From assembly GCA_944321925.1 (NCBI GenBank), contig CALUND010000002.1, forward strand, positions 62,001 to 126,000: a stretch of 64,000 nucleotides of DNA, written 5' to 3'. Source of the stretch: an uncultured Rikenellaceae bacterium. Its GTDB lineage: Bacteria; Bacteroidota; Bacteroidia; Bacteroidales; Rikenellaceae. Positions 46,578 through 56,939 of the stretch are shown here, piece after piece. The translations under genes and the position numbers were made by a program. The number at the start of each line of letters is the position of its first letter. Position 1 is the stretch's first letter. Below the pieces are notes generated by a model that had not been told where the DNA came from, ran no database searches, and saw nothing but the letters and a program-made list of their open reading frames with translations.

Positions 46578-47996
46578 ATGATTCGAGTTCTGTTATCTCT
46601 CCTGCTCTTCCTGTCGATCTGTACACCGACGGCTGCATCCGTTACCGGATCCGACTCCGTCAAACAGATCTACCTCTTCCCGATCCGTGAGGAGATCGCC
46701 CCTTCCGTCACCCGCATCGTCGACAAATGCCTGCGCGAAGCCGAGAGACGCCATGCAGACTACATCGTCATCGACCTGAATACCTACGGAGGCCTGGTCG
46801 ATGCGGCCGATTCGATCCGCACGCGTATCCTCAACAGCCGCCTGCCCGTGATGGTTTTCATCAACAACCAGGCTGCCAGTGCCGGAGCACTCATCTCCCT
46901 CGCTGCGGACAGCATCTACATGCGTCCCGGCGCCACCATCGGAGCCGCCACCGTGGTCAACCAGAACGGCGAAGCGATGCCGGACAAATACCAGAGCTTC
47001 ATGCGGGCCATGATGCGGGCAACGGCCGAATCGCACGGAAAAAGAGCGCAGATCGAGAACGGCGATACCACCTGGGTCTGGATACGCGACCCCAACATTG
47101 CAGAGGCGATGGTCGATCCGCGTGTCACGATTCCGGGAGTGATCGATTCGACACGGGTATTGAGCCTGACGGCCGAGGAGGCCATCCGCCAAGGCTACAG
47201 CGAAGGGAGCGTCTCTTCGGTGGAGGAGTTGCTCGAGAAGGCCGGAATCACCTCCTATGAGATCTACGAATACACACCGACCCTCCTCGACCGGCTGATC
47301 GGATTCCTCTCCCACCCGGCATTCCAGGGCTTCATGATCCTGCTGATCATAGGAGGCCTCTATTTCGAATTACAGACTCCCGGGGTCGGTTTCCCGCTGA
47401 TCGCCGCCATCACCGGAGCCCTGCTCTATTTCGCTCCGTTGTACCTGGAAGGGGTCCTCGCATATTGGGAAATCATCCTCTTTCTGGCAGGCGTCATCCT
47501 TTTGGCCATCGAGATTTTCGCCATCCCCGGATTCGGTGTAACCGGCATTTTCGGCATCGTCGCCATCGTGCTGGGACTTATTTTCGCCGTAATCGATAAC
47601 GATCTGTTGCGTTACATTCCGACAGGCGAACTCTCTCCCGGTATCGTCCTCGTGCCGTTCTTCACGGTGATTATCTCCGTTACGGTCGCTCTGCTACTCT
47701 CCCTGTGGTTGGGACGGCGGATTCTCGTTGGACGCTCGGCCTTACAACAGAGTCTCGTTCTCTCGCAAAAGATGCACCCGGAAGAGGGTTACCTTTCCCA
47801 CCCGGAGACAGACAATTTAAAGGGGAAAACGGGCGTTAGTACGGTGCCGCTACGACCCTCGGGCAAAGTCCGTATTGATGGACGCATCTACGAAGCCGCT
47901 GCCGAGAATGCCATGTTCATCGATCGGGGCAAACCGGTGGAGATCGTCCGGCAAGAGGGCGGAGTGGTCTACTGCCGGGAAATCGGACAAAAATGA
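46578..47996 (+). CDS. nfeD: NfeD-family membrane-bound serine protease
   Basis: The 472-residue protein has a signal peptide, a ClpP/SppA-like protease domain (about 30-230), several membrane helices (about 245-390) and a C-terminal OB-like NfeD domain (about 410-470, with GKVRIDGRIYEAAAENAMF). The catalytic serine lies in NNQAASAGALIS and the lysine probably in ATAESHGKRAQ. Family members work with stomatin-type proteins in membrane quality control; no stomatin gene follows here. Confidence 0.93.
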   Translation: MIRVLLSLLLFLSICTPTAASVTGSDSVKQIYLFPIREEIAPSVTRIVDKCLREAERRHADYIVIDLNTYGGLVDAADSIRTRILNSRLPVMVFINNQAASAGALISLAADSIYMRPGATIGAATVVNQNGEAMPDKYQSFMRAMMRATAESHGKRAQIENGDTTWVWIRDPNIAEAMVDPRVTIPGVIDSTRVLSLTAEEAIRQGYSEGSVSSVEELLEKAGITSYEIYEYTPTLLDRLIGFLSHPAFQGFMILLIIGGLYFELQTPGVGFPLIAAITGALLYFAPLYLEGVLAYWEIILFLAGVILLAIEIFAIPGFGVTGIFGIVAIVLGLIFAVIDNDLLRYIPTGELSPGIVLVPFFTVIISVTVALLLSLWLGRRILVGRSALQQSLVLSQKMHPEEGYLSHPETDNLKGKTGVSTVPLRPSGKVRIDGRIYEAAAENAMFIDRGKPVEIVRQEGGVVYCREIGQK

Positions 47997-48018
47997 TGAA
48001 TCGTAATCAAATATCTAT

Positions 48019-49029
48019 ATGAAACGTATACTTCTTTCTCTGCTTTGCGTAATTTGCACGCTACCCTTCACCTCCTGCAACAAGGATCGCTACACGATCC
48101 ACTCCGGCACGGCGCAGGGTACGCTCTACCACATCATTGTAAAAAATGCCCCGCGCGACATCGAACAGCGGATCGCCGCCGTTTTCGAAAAGGCCGACCA
48201 GACCTTCTCGATGTTCAATCCGGAATCGATCATAAGTCGCATCAACCGCAACGAGACTCGCCAAACGAACTTCGAATTCCGCGAATGTTACATGATCGCC
48301 GAAATGGTCAACAGCATTTCGTACGGTTATTACGATATCACGGTCAAACCGTTAGTCGATGCATGGGGATTCGGACCCGGGCCACGCAGCGAACACCCCA
48401 ACGTGGATTCGCTTCTGCAATTCGTCGGCATGTACCGTACGAAAATCGAGAACGGTCTTCTGCTCAAACAAAGACTGGGGGTACAGCTCGACATGAGTTC
48501 CGTTGCCAAGGGCTACACGGCAGACATGATGGCCCGCATGTTGGTCGATCAGGGGATCCACGACTTTTTAGTCGAGATCGGCGGAGAAGTGATCTGCGCC
48601 GGGAAAAACTCCCGCGGGAACAATTGGCGCGTGGGTATCGACGCTCCGATCCCCGACACCGATATTCTCAACCAGCGGAAGCCCGAGTTGCAAGCCGTAT
48701 TGGATATCACCGGTAAAGGTATTGCCACTTCAGGCAACTACCGCAACTATTTCATCAACGAAGCGGGCGATCGGATCGTTCATACGATCAATCCCAAGAC
48801 AGGCTATCCGATGGACAGCAAAGTGGTCTCCGCGACCGTCATATCAAACTCCTGCGCCGCAGCCGATGCGCTCGCCACCCTGCTGATGGCGGCAGGCGGA
48901 ACGGATGAATTCTTGCAAATCATCCAGAATTTCTCGCTTAGCGACGACTATTACATCATCTACATCGGCGACGACGGCGAATTGGAAACCCTCATGTCGA
49001 AAGGCTTCGAAAAATACCTGGTAAAATAG
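48019..49029 (+). CDS. apbE: FAD:protein FMN transferase
   Basis: Attaches FMN covalently to threonine in targets such as NqrB/C and RnfG. The 336-residue protein is a lipoprotein (lipobox FTSC, Cys20). ApbE motifs are present: DQTFSMFNPESIISRIN, VQLDMSSVAKGYTADMM, EIGGEV, GIATSGNYRNYF and the metal-site HTINPKTGYP. It starts 22 nt after nfeD and is followed by the lipid kinase after 6 nt, so the three are probably one operon. Its flavoprotein targets are elsewhere in the genome. Confidence 0.96.
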   Translation: MKRILLSLLCVICTLPFTSCNKDRYTIHSGTAQGTLYHIIVKNAPRDIEQRIAAVFEKADQTFSMFNPESIISRINRNETRQTNFEFRECYMIAEMVNSISYGYYDITVKPLVDAWGFGPGPRSEHPNVDSLLQFVGMYRTKIENGLLLKQRLGVQLDMSSVAKGYTADMMARMLVDQGIHDFLVEIGGEVICAGKNSRGNNWRVGIDAPIPDTDILNQRKPELQAVLDITGKGIATSGNYRNYFINEAGDRIVHTINPKTGYPMDSKVVSATVISNSCAAADALATLLMAAGGTDEFLQIIQNFSLSDDYYIIYIGDDGELETLMSKGFEKYLVK

Positions 49030-49035
49030 TTTGCC

Positions 49036-49989
49036 ATGCGCAAAGTCAGGTTCATCTATAACCCCACGGCCGGCGAGACCTCCATTCCGGAGCATCTCGA
49101 CCGCATTGTCGCGCTTTACCAGGAGCAGGGATTGTCGCTTGTCCCCTATCGATTGACTTTCGACGGTACGGAACAGTCGATGATCGACGACATCGACCCT
49201 TCGTATCATCACGTGCTGGTTGCAGGAGGCGACGGGACCGTCAATTTCGTATTGAACCTGATGAAAAGCAAGGGGATCGATATCCCGTTGGCCGTTTTGC
49301 CGACAGGTACGGCCAACGACTTTGCCAAAGTAGTCGGCATGCCTTCCGATCCAGAGGAGGCCGTTCGCACCATTTTGTCGGGGGATGTTCGTCCGGTCGA
49401 TCTGGGGCTGGTCAACGGTACTTATTTCGTCAACGTTTGCAGTTGCGGGCTCTTCACCAACGTCTCCCAACACACCCCCACTCTGATGAAGAACGCGTTC
49501 GGGAAGCTGGCCTACATCGCGGGAGGCGCCGCCGATCTGGCACACCTCCACAAGATGAAACTCCGGATCTCTTCGGACGGAGGCGATTTCGAGGGAGAGG
49601 CGATCATTCTGCTCATATTCAACGGAAAAACGGCCGGGAACTTCAAGCTGGCGCATCTGTCGGAGGTGGACGACGGACTGCTCGACGTGTTGATCGTCAA
49701 GGGAGACAGTCCGATCGAAACAATCCACACCTTTTTTCTGTACCTGTCGGGAATCGGCAGCAACCGGACCTATCCGCGCGAGATCGTCCATATCAAATGC
49801 TCTCATTTGAGGGCCGAGACCGATACTGCAGAGTCGACCGATATCGATGGAGAATCGGGGCCCGACTTTCCCCTGGATGTCCGTTGTATTCCGGGCGGAA
49901 TCCGCATGATCCGACCCACACAAAACCGTACCCGTTTTTTCCCGGAGATTCCGCTGCCTTTTCTGCGAAAAAAGCAGACGGAACAATAG
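49036..49989 (+). CDS. Diacylglycerol kinase-family lipid kinase (YegS/BmrU-like)
   Basis: ATP-dependent lipid kinase, 317 residues. FIYNPTAGETS opens the kinase domain, VLVAGGDGTVNFVLN carries the nucleotide-binding GGDGT, and LPTGTANDFAKVVG is the adjoining family motif. A beta-sandwich C-terminal domain follows. Substrate could be diacylglycerol, sphingoid base or phosphatidylglycerol; sphingolipid-making Bacteroidota make a sphingoid substrate possible. It starts 6 nt after apbE. Confidence 0.93.
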   Translation: MRKVRFIYNPTAGETSIPEHLDRIVALYQEQGLSLVPYRLTFDGTEQSMIDDIDPSYHHVLVAGGDGTVNFVLNLMKSKGIDIPLAVLPTGTANDFAKVVGMPSDPEEAVRTILSGDVRPVDLGLVNGTYFVNVCSCGLFTNVSQHTPTLMKNAFGKLAYIAGGAADLAHLHKMKLRISSDGGDFEGEAIILLIFNGKTAGNFKLAHLSEVDDGLLDVLIVKGDSPIETIHTFFLYLSGIGSNRTYPREIVHIKCSHLRAETDTAESTDIDGESGPDFPLDVRCIPGGIRMIRPTQNRTRFFPEIPLPFLRKKQTEQ

Positions 49990-50051
49990 CACAAAATGCG
50001 TGGGGGGGGGAAAATGTCAGACAGTCCCAAAAGTCCGAGACACACACAATA

Positions 50052-50078
50052 AAAGAGCGCTCCGTCGGAGCGCTCTTT
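50052..50078. terminator. Two-way terminator between lipid kinase and cold-shock genes
   Basis: AAAGAGCGCTCCG pairs perfectly with CGGAGCGCTCTTT around one base, with A and T runs on both sides. It serves the convergent transcripts. Confidence 0.88.
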
Positions 50079-50129
50079 CTGCGAAATGGATGAAGCGCCA
50101 TGCAGGCGCCGAATATCGTGATGAAAAAC

Positions 50130-50330
50130 CTATTTTACAACGACGACACCTGTAGCCTGGGGACCTTTTTTCCCTTCAGTCACCTCAAATTCGACGGGCT
50201 GACCCTCTTCCAGCGCACGGAATCCCTCTCCCGCAATACCGGAATAGTGTACAAAAACGTCTTTACCCTCTTCGGTCGTGATGAAGCCGTAACCTTTCGC
50301 TCCGTCGAACCATTTTACTGAACCTTTCAT
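50130..50330 (-). CDS. Cold-shock domain protein
   Basis: Single OB-fold RNA chaperone, 66 residues. It carries both RNP motifs, KGYGFI (RNP1) and DVFVHY (RNP2), and the initial KGSVKWFD. It keeps mRNA single-stranded at low temperature or in growth transitions. The gene starts 54 nt from the queG stop, and its promoter overlaps the end of queG. Confidence 0.97.
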   Translation of the reverse strand: MKGSVKWFDGAKGYGFITTEEGKDVFVHYSGIAGEGFRALEEGQPVEFEVTEGKKGPQATGVVVVK

Positions 50331-50359
50331 AAGTGAAAATTAGATTAAAATATATCTGA

Positions 50360-50390
50360 CAAAGGAACGTAAAAAGGTGTTATCTACAAA
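50360..50390 (-). promoter_or_regulatory. Promoter for the cold-shock gene, inside the queG 3' end
   Basis: Minus strand TTTG (50390-50387) lies in the last queG codons, then a 19-bp spacer and TTCCTTTG (50367-50360), one base off consensus. The leader would be only about 25 nt, short for a cold-shock gene. Confidence 0.5.
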
Positions 50391-51316
50391 ATTTTTCCCT
50401 TTTTATTTTCCCCTCCGCAGGCTTTTTTCATCCTTTCGAGCCCGGCTCTCGCAAGAGGTGTCGCTCCGAACCGGGAATCGAACTCCTCTTCGGAAAAAGC
50501 GGCCCAGTCGGTCCGGTCAATCTGCCGCGGATCGTAAACCGGATCGAATCGTGACGAACGATGATCCGGAGCCGAACGATTGTAGGGACAGACGCTTTGA
50601 CACGCATCGCATCCGAAAATCCAGCCGTGCAACTGCTCCGGTTCGGGATCGCCTCTCTCGATCGTCAACCGGGAGATGCACCGCGACGTATCCAGCGTCC
50701 GGTCCGGACGAATGGCTCCGGCCGGACAACTCTCCACGCATCGCCAACACGAACCACACCCCGTACCGCAATAAGGTTGATCGTACCGGTCGACTTCGCT
50801 GTCGACGATCAGCTCGCCCAGCAAGACGAAAGAGCCCAGCCCCGGCACAACGAGCAACGAATTGCGACCGATCCATCCGAGTCCGGCCTCCACGGCCCAC
50901 GCCTTCTCCAACACAGGGGCCGTATCGACGAAGACCCGCCCGCGAAGAGTCGGTTCCGCAGCCCGAAGTCGTTCGAACATTTCAAGCAACATGCCCCGAA
51001 TCACGTCATGATAGTCTCTCGCACAGGCATACGATGCGATCTTCGGACCGTTCCACCCTTCGGGATAACCGCCGCTGATCGCATTCCGATAGCTCACCGC
51101 ACAAACAATCACACTCTGCGCACCGGCCACAAGTCGCGAAGGATCGAGCCGCTTCTCCACGTTTCGCTCCAGGTAGGTGAGCGTCGAAGAGAATCCGCCC
51201 CGCAACCACTCCGTGAAACGGGAACGATGCTCCTCGAGCGGACGGCTCGGAGCCACTCCGCACCGATCGAACCCCGCCTCTCGGGCACACTTTTTTATCT
51301 CTTTTTCGCTCAACAT
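50384..51316 (-). CDS. queG: Epoxyqueuosine reductase
   Basis: Cobalamin-dependent enzyme for the last step of queuosine synthesis in tRNA. The 310-residue protein has the DUF1730 cobalamin-binding part (about 55-145, with SYACARDYHDVIRGML) and two [4Fe-4S] clusters in CGTGCGSCWRCVESCPAGAI and CDACQSVCPYN. A C-terminal HEAT tail seen in some homologues is absent, so it is the short form. It is divergent from fadD, with a TATTTTTG box at 51337-51330. Confidence 0.95.
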   Translation of the reverse strand: MLSEKEIKKCAREAGFDRCGVAPSRPLEEHRSRFTEWLRGGFSSTLTYLERNVEKRLDPSRLVAGAQSVIVCAVSYRNAISGGYPEGWNGPKIASYACARDYHDVIRGMLLEMFERLRAAEPTLRGRVFVDTAPVLEKAWAVEAGLGWIGRNSLLVVPGLGSFVLLGELIVDSEVDRYDQPYCGTGCGSCWRCVESCPAGAIRPDRTLDTSRCISRLTIERGDPEPEQLHGWIFGCDACQSVCPYNRSAPDHRSSRFDPVYDPRQIDRTDWAAFSEEEFDSRFGATPLARAGLERMKKACGGENKKGKIL

Positions 51317-51407
51317 AACACTTTCGGAACAAAAATAGTGGTAAAAAAATAATAAAGACTACTTTTGCGTTGGATATTCATACTACAATCCTACACGACC
51401 GTTCCCT

Positions 51408-53027
51408 ATGGAAACACTGTTCGAACTATACAACAACAGCATTGCATCCTTTGCAGACCGAAGAGCCAACGCCATGTTCGAACGCGAAAGTTCGACCTTT
51501 GCCGAATTCGATCGCAAGGTGAAACATGTGCAGGAGATGCTCGTTGGTGCAGGGCTCGTCCCCGGCGACAAGGTGGCTCTGCTGAGCAACAACATGCCCA
51601 ACTGGCCTGTCTGTTACTTCGCTGTCGTCACAGCCGGCATGATCGTCGTCCCGATTCTTCCCGGGTTCTCCGGCGAAGAGTTCGACATGATCATCGCCCA
51701 TTGTGAATCGAAGGCCCTGCTGGTTTCTGACAAGCTCTACACGAAACTCTCCCGGGAGACGATCGAACGGCAGAACATCGTCATCCGCACAAAGAACCTC
51801 GGCATCATCCATCAACAGGAAAACCTCACGCCGGGCTCGATGTGTGAACCGAAGCCCGACGACACGGCCGCCATCATCTACACCTCCGGCACCACCTCGA
51901 AACCGAAAGGAGTGATGCTCTCCCACCGCAACCTGTGCGCTCAGATCGACATGGCCTACGATATTTTCCCGATCAATCCGGACGACGTATTCCTCTCGAT
52001 TCTGCCGCTATCCCACACCTACGAATGCTCCATCGGGATGCTCTATCCCTTCGCCAAAGGAGCATCGGTCGTCTACCTCGACCGACCTCCCACGGCCTCC
52101 ACGCTGATTCCTGCCATGCGGGAACTCCGCCCCACTATCATGCTCAGCGTACCGCTGATCATCGAAAAGATATTCAAAACACAGGTCGTTGCACAATTCA
52201 CCTCGAACGGTTTCTGGCGCATGCTTTACCGCAACGGATTTCTGCGCAAACGACTTCACCGGATCGCGGGAAAGAGGCTCGAAAAGGTATTCGGCGGACG
52301 CATGCGCTTTTTCGGAATCGGCGGCGCCAAACTCGATGCCGACACGGAACAGTTCCTGCTCGACGCCCGGTTCCCCTACGCCATCGGCTACGGACTTACC
52401 GAAACGGCCCCCTTACTGGCCGGTGCGGCCCCTTCGATGGTTCGGCTGCAAAGCACAGGCCCCGCCATGCTGGGTGTGAAACTGCGTTTGGACAACGTCA
52501 ATCCCGAAACGGGCGAGGGTGAAATCGTGGCACTCAGTCCCAGTACCATGAAGGGCTATTTCAAGAATCCCGAAGCCACGGCGGCCGCTTTCACCTCCGA
52601 CGGCTGGTTCCGGACGGGCGACCTCGGTGCCTTCGATCAGGACGGCTATCTCTACATCAAAGGACGATTGGGCAACATGTTCGTCGGGCCGAGCGGCGAG
52701 AACATCTATCCCGAAGAGATCGAAAGCGTCCTCAACAGCCTGGTTTACGTGAGCGACTCCATCGTCACCGAAGAGAAGGGCAAACTGGTGGCCCTCGTAC
52801 GGTTCAACTACGACGAGTTGGAGCGGCGCTATTACGACCTGCGCGACAACCTTGCGGCAAAAATGGAGGAGATCAAAGCCGATGTAATCCGTTACGTCAA
52901 TTCGAAAGTGAGCAGTTTCTCGCGCATCTCCCACGTTGTGGAACATCCGGAGGATTTCGAGAAAACCCCCACACAGAAAATCAAACGGTTCCTCTATACA
53001 AAAAAGAGAGACGCCACTCAGCACTGA
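51408..53027 (+). CDS. Long-chain acyl-CoA synthetase / AMP-binding protein
   Basis: Activates fatty acids through an acyl-AMP intermediate to acyl-CoA. The 539-residue adenylating enzyme carries the P-loop YTSGTTSKPKGVMLSH (about 163-178), the A4/A5 region FGIGGAKLD and YGLTETAPLLAG, the A8 hinge GDLGAFDQDGYLYIKGR and the catalytic lysine near TPQ-type TQKIKRFLY. Substrate chain length cannot be read from sequence. A TACTTTTG box at 51360-51367 serves as -7. A strong terminator follows. Confidence 0.93.
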   Translation: METLFELYNNSIASFADRRANAMFERESSTFAEFDRKVKHVQEMLVGAGLVPGDKVALLSNNMPNWPVCYFAVVTAGMIVVPILPGFSGEEFDMIIAHCESKALLVSDKLYTKLSRETIERQNIVIRTKNLGIIHQQENLTPGSMCEPKPDDTAAIIYTSGTTSKPKGVMLSHRNLCAQIDMAYDIFPINPDDVFLSILPLSHTYECSIGMLYPFAKGASVVYLDRPPTASTLIPAMRELRPTIMLSVPLIIEKIFKTQVVAQFTSNGFWRMLYRNGFLRKRLHRIAGKRLEKVFGGRMRFFGIGGAKLDADTEQFLLDARFPYAIGYGLTETAPLLAGAAPSMVRLQSTGPAMLGVKLRLDNVNPETGEGEIVALSPSTMKGYFKNPEATAAAFTSDGWFRTGDLGAFDQDGYLYIKGRLGNMFVGPSGENIYPEEIESVLNSLVYVSDSIVTEEKGKLVALVRFNYDELERRYYDLRDNLAAKMEEIKADVIRYVNSKVSSFSRISHVVEHPEDFEKTPTQKIKRFLYTKKRDATQH

Positions 53028-53089
53028 TTTCTCTCAGCGCACCCTCTTTCGGAAGAATATCCTCACAAAAAAAATAACATCCTGAAGCA

Positions 53090-53128
53090 GGAATGGGCCT
53101 CGGTATCTGTCGAGGCCCATTCCTTTTC
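53090..53128 (+). terminator. Terminator after the acyl-CoA synthetase gene
   Basis: GGAATGGGCCTCG (53090-53102) pairs perfectly with CGAGGCCCATTCC (53111-53123), 8-nt loop, followed by TTTTCTC. Confidence 0.92.
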
Positions 53129-53143
53129 TCCGCCGAGCGGAAT

Positions 53144-53731
53144 TCATTCAAACTCTTTCTTGATCGCCCTCAGCCGAAAGGCCAGGTAGATTCTGAAAAC
53201 GCCGTATGCAAGAACGGAGAGCGGCACCAGCGTGACAATAAATGCGCCTCCGAACAGGGGCGAACTGAAGACAAAGATGATCGCAAAGATCAGACTCAGG
53301 AGAGCGAAGGTCAACGACCAGCCCCAACCCGGGATTCCCCAACTTCTAAGCTCGAAAGCCGAACCGATCGCCCACAGGGAGTGGAAAAGGATCCAGAAGC
53401 CGACAAAATAGATCAACGAAACCGTGGCAACCGGAGCCGGACAGGAGAGCAACATGATGCCCAGGATCAAATCGACGAGTCCGCTCATCAACAGCCAACC
53501 CCATCCACTCAAGCTGTTGCGGTTGACAATCGCAAAAATCAACTCGAAAAGTCCGCTCACCAGGAACGACACGATGAACAAAACCGTCAAAGCCCCCAAT
53601 GTGGCCAATGCCTGCATGGGGAAAGGCATGGCAATACACACAATACCCACAATAATTGCCAACACACCGACAAGCAACGAAAGCCACCAATGTTTTACGG
53701 AGTGCTGCACCTCCTCGATCAACGTTTTCAT
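53144..53731 (-). CDS. HdeD-family (DUF308) membrane protein
   Basis: The 195-residue protein has six hydrophobic helices in three repeated pairs with the DUF308 pattern (LLVGVLAIIVGIVCIAMP; GWGWLLMSGLVDLILGIMLL; GWSLTFALLSLIFAIIFVF). HdeD helps E. coli at low pH and high density; the role here is unknown. I took ATG 53731 (MKTLIEEVQ); the frame upstream to 53827 is leader with a TATTTTTG box at 53834-53827. The remaining spacer to 54178 (about 340 bases) holds only the sdhB terminator. Confidence 0.88.
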   Translation of the reverse strand: MKTLIEEVQHSVKHWWLSLLVGVLAIIVGIVCIAMPFPMQALATLGALTVLFIVSFLVSGLFELIFAIVNRNSLSGWGWLLMSGLVDLILGIMLLSCPAPVATVSLIYFVGFWILFHSLWAIGSAFELRSWGIPGWGWSLTFALLSLIFAIIFVFSSPLFGGAFIVTLVPLSVLAYGVFRIYLAFRLRAIKKEFE

Positions 53732-54092
53732 AACAAACTGTTTTTTAAGTTCGACTACTTTCTTCCTCATCCGGAATCGGTGCTCGAGAAACGGCCTCAT
53801 TCTGCCCCTCCCGATCCGGAGCAACACAAAAATAGATTCTATTTCTCCACACAGGATCGGGCATACAATCGAACCGCACAGGAAAGACTACTTTCTTCTA
53901 CCTTTCCGACCAATCAAGAGCGGACACGAACAGAAAAACACCTCTTTGCAGCATCTCTTGGAGAAAAATTTGGCTCACGACACTTCCTGTTGAATAAATG
54001 TCTCTTTACACACATCAGCTTCTTCGCGCCCTATTGCACAACTCCTTTTCCGACAGAGAATTTTCCGGCCGGAATCGGCCCTCCCGAAAACA

Positions 54093-54128
54093 TTTCAGGC
54101 GGAAGGAGAGAATCCCTTCCGCCTGAAA
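54093..54128 (-). terminator. Terminator of the sdhCAB operon
   Basis: TTTCAGGCGGAAGG (54093-54106) pairs perfectly with CCTTCCGCCTGAAA (54115-54128). It lies 50 nt after the sdhB stop and is followed on the minus strand by TGTTTTC. Confidence 0.8.
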
Positions 54129-54178
54129 CCGATTGCATATTGTCATTCGCGTCGCCGATCCGTCGGACGACACAACGA

Positions 54179-54922
54179 TCAATCCTTGAACTTGGCCGAG
54201 AGGAACTCCCGGTTGAGACGAGCGATGTGGGCAATGGAGATCGCCTTCGGGCATTCGGCTTCACAGGCTCCCGTATTGGTGCAGTTGCCGAATCCGAGTT
54301 CATCCATCTTAGCGACCATCGCCTTGGCACGACGAGCGCCCTCCACACGGCCCTGGGGCAGTTTGGCCAGCGACGAAACACGGGCTGCCACGAAAAGCAT
54401 GGCCGAACCGTTCTTGCAGGTTGCCGCACACGCTCCGCAACCGATACATGCCGCAGCATCCATGCTCTCGTCGGCATCCGCTTTCGGAATCGGGATGGCA
54501 TTGGCATCGGGAACGCCGCCCGTATTGACGCTGATGAAGCCACCGGCCTGGAGAATCTTGTCGTAAGCCGAACGATCCACCGCCAAATCCTTGATCACGG
54601 GGAAAGCGGCCGAACGCCACGGTTCGATGACGATCGTATCACCATCATTGAACTTCCGCATGTGGAGCTGGCAGGTCGTGATCTCCGAGTCGGGTCCGTG
54701 TGCATGTCCGTTGATGTGGAGCGAACACATGCCGCAGATACCCTCGCGGCAGTCGTGATCGAACACGACAGGCTCTTTTCCTTCGTGAATAAGGTTGTTG
54801 TTCAGGATGTCGAGCATCTCGAGGAAAGAGGTGTCGGGCGAGATGTTCTCCACGTGGTAGGTTTCAAACGCCCCTTTTGCCTTGGCGTTTTTCTGACGCC
54901 ATATCTTAAGTGTTAAATTCAT
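54179..54922 (-). CDS. sdhB: Succinate dehydrogenase/fumarate reductase iron-sulfur subunit
   Basis: Electron-transfer subunit with three clusters, 247 residues. [19 protein letters not shown] binds the [2Fe-2S] centre, [11 protein letters not shown] a [4Fe-4S] centre, and [13 protein letters not shown] contributes to the [3Fe-4S]/[4Fe-4S] pair. It links the flavoprotein to the membrane haem subunit. In anaerobic Bacteroidota the complex mainly reduces fumarate. Named sdhB by convention; frdB is equally valid. Confidence 0.97.
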   Translation of the reverse strand: MNLTLKIWRQKNAKAKGAFETYHVENISPDTSFLEMLDILNNNLIHEGKEPVVFDHDCREGICGMCSLHINGHAHGPDSEITTCQLHMRKFNDGDTIVIEPWRSAAFPVIKDLAVDRSAYDKILQAGGFISVNTGGVPDANAIPIPKADADESMDAAACIGCGACAATCKNGSAMLFVAARVSSLAKLPQGRVEGARRAKAMVAKMDELGFGNCTNTGACEAECPKAISIAHIARLNREFLSAKFKD

Positions 54923-54965
54923 TGTCTTCGGTCGTTTAAAGTTTTACATCAGGTTATCCGGCACG

Positions 54966-56909
54966 TCAGTCCTTGTAGTTGCGTTGTGCGAGATGCACCG
55001 CCTCGAAACGAAGCTCCTCCTTGTGCATGACGGGCTCCTTGTTTTCACCGGTGTACTCCCAAACAGCGACATAGGCATAATGCTCGTCGTCGCGAAGCGC
55101 CTCTCCCTCGGCGGTCTGATACTCCGAACGGAAGTGGCCACCGCACGACTCGTTGCGGTTCAAGGCGTCGCGAGCCATCAATTCGCCCAATTCGAGGAAG
55201 TCGGAGAGACGGAGCGCCTTTTCGAGCTCCTGATTGAACTCTTCGTTGGTTCCGGGAACCTTCACGTCTTTCCAGAACTCCGCACGCAGACGCTGCACCT
55301 CCTTGATCGCCTTTTCGAGGCTCTCCTTGGTGCGGGCCATGCCGACATTCTCCCACATGATGTGGCCCAACTCCTTATGGATGTCGTCCACCGACCGTTT
55401 GCCCTGGATGGAGAAGATTCGTGCAATTTTCTCTTTGACAGCTTTTTCAGCCTCATCGAAAGCCGGCGTATTCACATCGGTCTTCGGTGTCTGGATCTTA
55501 TGCGAGAGGTAGTCGCCGATCGTGTAGGGCAATACGAAATAGCCGTCGGCCAGACCCTGCATGAGGGCCGATGCACCCAAGCGGTTGGCTCCGTGATCGG
55601 AGAAATTGGCTTCGCCGATGGCATAAAGGCCCGGGATGGTGGTCATCAGGTTGTAATCGACCCAGATACCGCCCATCGTGTAGTGCACGGCAGGGAAGAT
55701 CTGCATCGGTTGCTCGTAGGGATTAACGTCGGTAATCTTTTCGTACATCTGGAACAGGTTACCGTAACGCTGACGAATCACCTCCTTGCCCAACCGTTCG
55801 ATGGCGGTCTTGAAATCGAGGAATACGGCCAAACCGGTTTCGTTTACACCGTAACCGGCATCGCAACGCTCCTTGGCGGCACGCGAAGCGACATCGCGCG
55901 GCACCAGGTTACCGAAGGCCGGGTAGCGACGCTCCAAGTAGTAGTCGCGATCCTCTTCCGGAATATCGGTCGGTTTCTTGGCTCCGCTGCGAATCGCCTT
56001 CACATCCTCCATCTTCTTCGGCACCCAGATGCGGCCGTCGTTACGCAACGACTCGGACATGAGCGTCAGCTTGCTCTGCTGGTCGCCATGCACGGGGATA
56101 CACGTGGGGTGAATCTGCGTAAAGCAGGGATTGGCGAACCAGGCGCCTTTGCGGTAGCACTGGAAAGCGGCCGAACCATTGGAGTTCATGGCATTGGTGG
56201 AGAGGAAGAATACGTTTCCGTAACCGCCGGAAGCGATCACAACCGCATGGGCACCGAAACGCTCGATCTCTCCGGTCACCAGATTTCGCGTAATGATACC
56301 TTTCGCCTCGCCATCTTCGACCACGAGATTCAGCATCTCGTGACGCGGATAACTCTTCACATTTCCCTTGGCAATCTGACGGTTCAATGCGGCATAAGCA
56401 CCGAGCAACAGCTGCTGGCCGGTTTGACCGCGGGCATAGAACGTACGGGAAACCTGAGCACCGCCGAACGAACGGTTGTCGAGCAGACCGCCGTATTCAC
56501 GGGCAAAAGGAACGCCCTGAGCCACGCACTGGTCGATGATCAGATTCGACACCTCGGCCAGACGATAGACATTGGCCTCACGAGCACGGTAGTCACCGCC
56601 CTTGATCGTATCGTAGAAGAGACGGAAAACCGAGTCGTTGTCGTTCTGATAGTTTTTAGCCGCGTTGATACCGCCCTGAGCGGCGATCGAGTGGGCACGA
56701 CGGGGCGAGTCGGAGATGCAGAACACCTTGACGTTGTAACCGAGTTCGGCCAGCGAAGCAGCGGCAGAAGCACCGCCCAGACCCGTACCGACCACGATGA
56801 TTTCGAGTTTACGCTTGTTGGCGGGGCTCACGACCTTGATGGCCGCCTTGTGGTTGCTCCACTTCTTGGAAAGCTCGCCTTGCGGGATTTTGGAATCTAA
56901 TGTAGCCAT
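54966..56909 (-). CDS. sdhA: Succinate dehydrogenase/fumarate reductase flavoprotein subunit
   Basis: Catalytic subunit with covalent FAD, 647 residues. [17 protein letters not shown] is the dinucleotide-binding loop, and the histidine in [14 protein letters not shown] carries the [26 protein letters not shown] and [24 protein letters not shown] segments (read as MGGIWVDYN and [20 protein letters not shown]) line the dicarboxylate site. Length matches the B-type enzymes of epsilonproteobacteria and Bacteroidota. It is 43 nt upstream of sdhB. Confidence 0.98.
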   Translation of the reverse strand: MATLDSKIPQGELSKKWSNHKAAIKVVSPANKRKLEIIVVGTGLGGASAAASLAELGYNVKVFCISDSPRRAHSIAAQGGINAAKNYQNDNDSVFRLFYDTIKGGDYRAREANVYRLAEVSNLIIDQCVAQGVPFAREYGGLLDNRSFGGAQVSRTFYARGQTGQQLLLGAYAALNRQIAKGNVKSYPRHEMLNLVVEDGEAKGIITRNLVTGEIERFGAHAVVIASGGYGNVFFLSTNAMNSNGSAAFQCYRKGAWFANPCFTQIHPTCIPVHGDQQSKLTLMSESLRNDGRIWVPKKMEDVKAIRSGAKKPTDIPEEDRDYYLERRYPAFGNLVPRDVASRAAKERCDAGYGVNETGLAVFLDFKTAIERLGKEVIRQRYGNLFQMYEKITDVNPYEQPMQIFPAVHYTMGGIWVDYNLMTTIPGLYAIGEANFSDHGANRLGASALMQGLADGYFVLPYTIGDYLSHKIQTPKTDVNTPAFDEAEKAVKEKIARIFSIQGKRSVDDIHKELGHIMWENVGMARTKESLEKAIKEVQRLRAEFWKDVKVPGTNEEFNQELEKALRLSDFLELGELMARDALNRNESCGGHFRSEYQTAEGEALRDDEHYAYVAVWEYTGENKEPVMHKEELRFEAVHLAQRNYKD

Positions 56910-56939
56910 ATGTCTGATTTTATATTTTCCGGATTAAGA

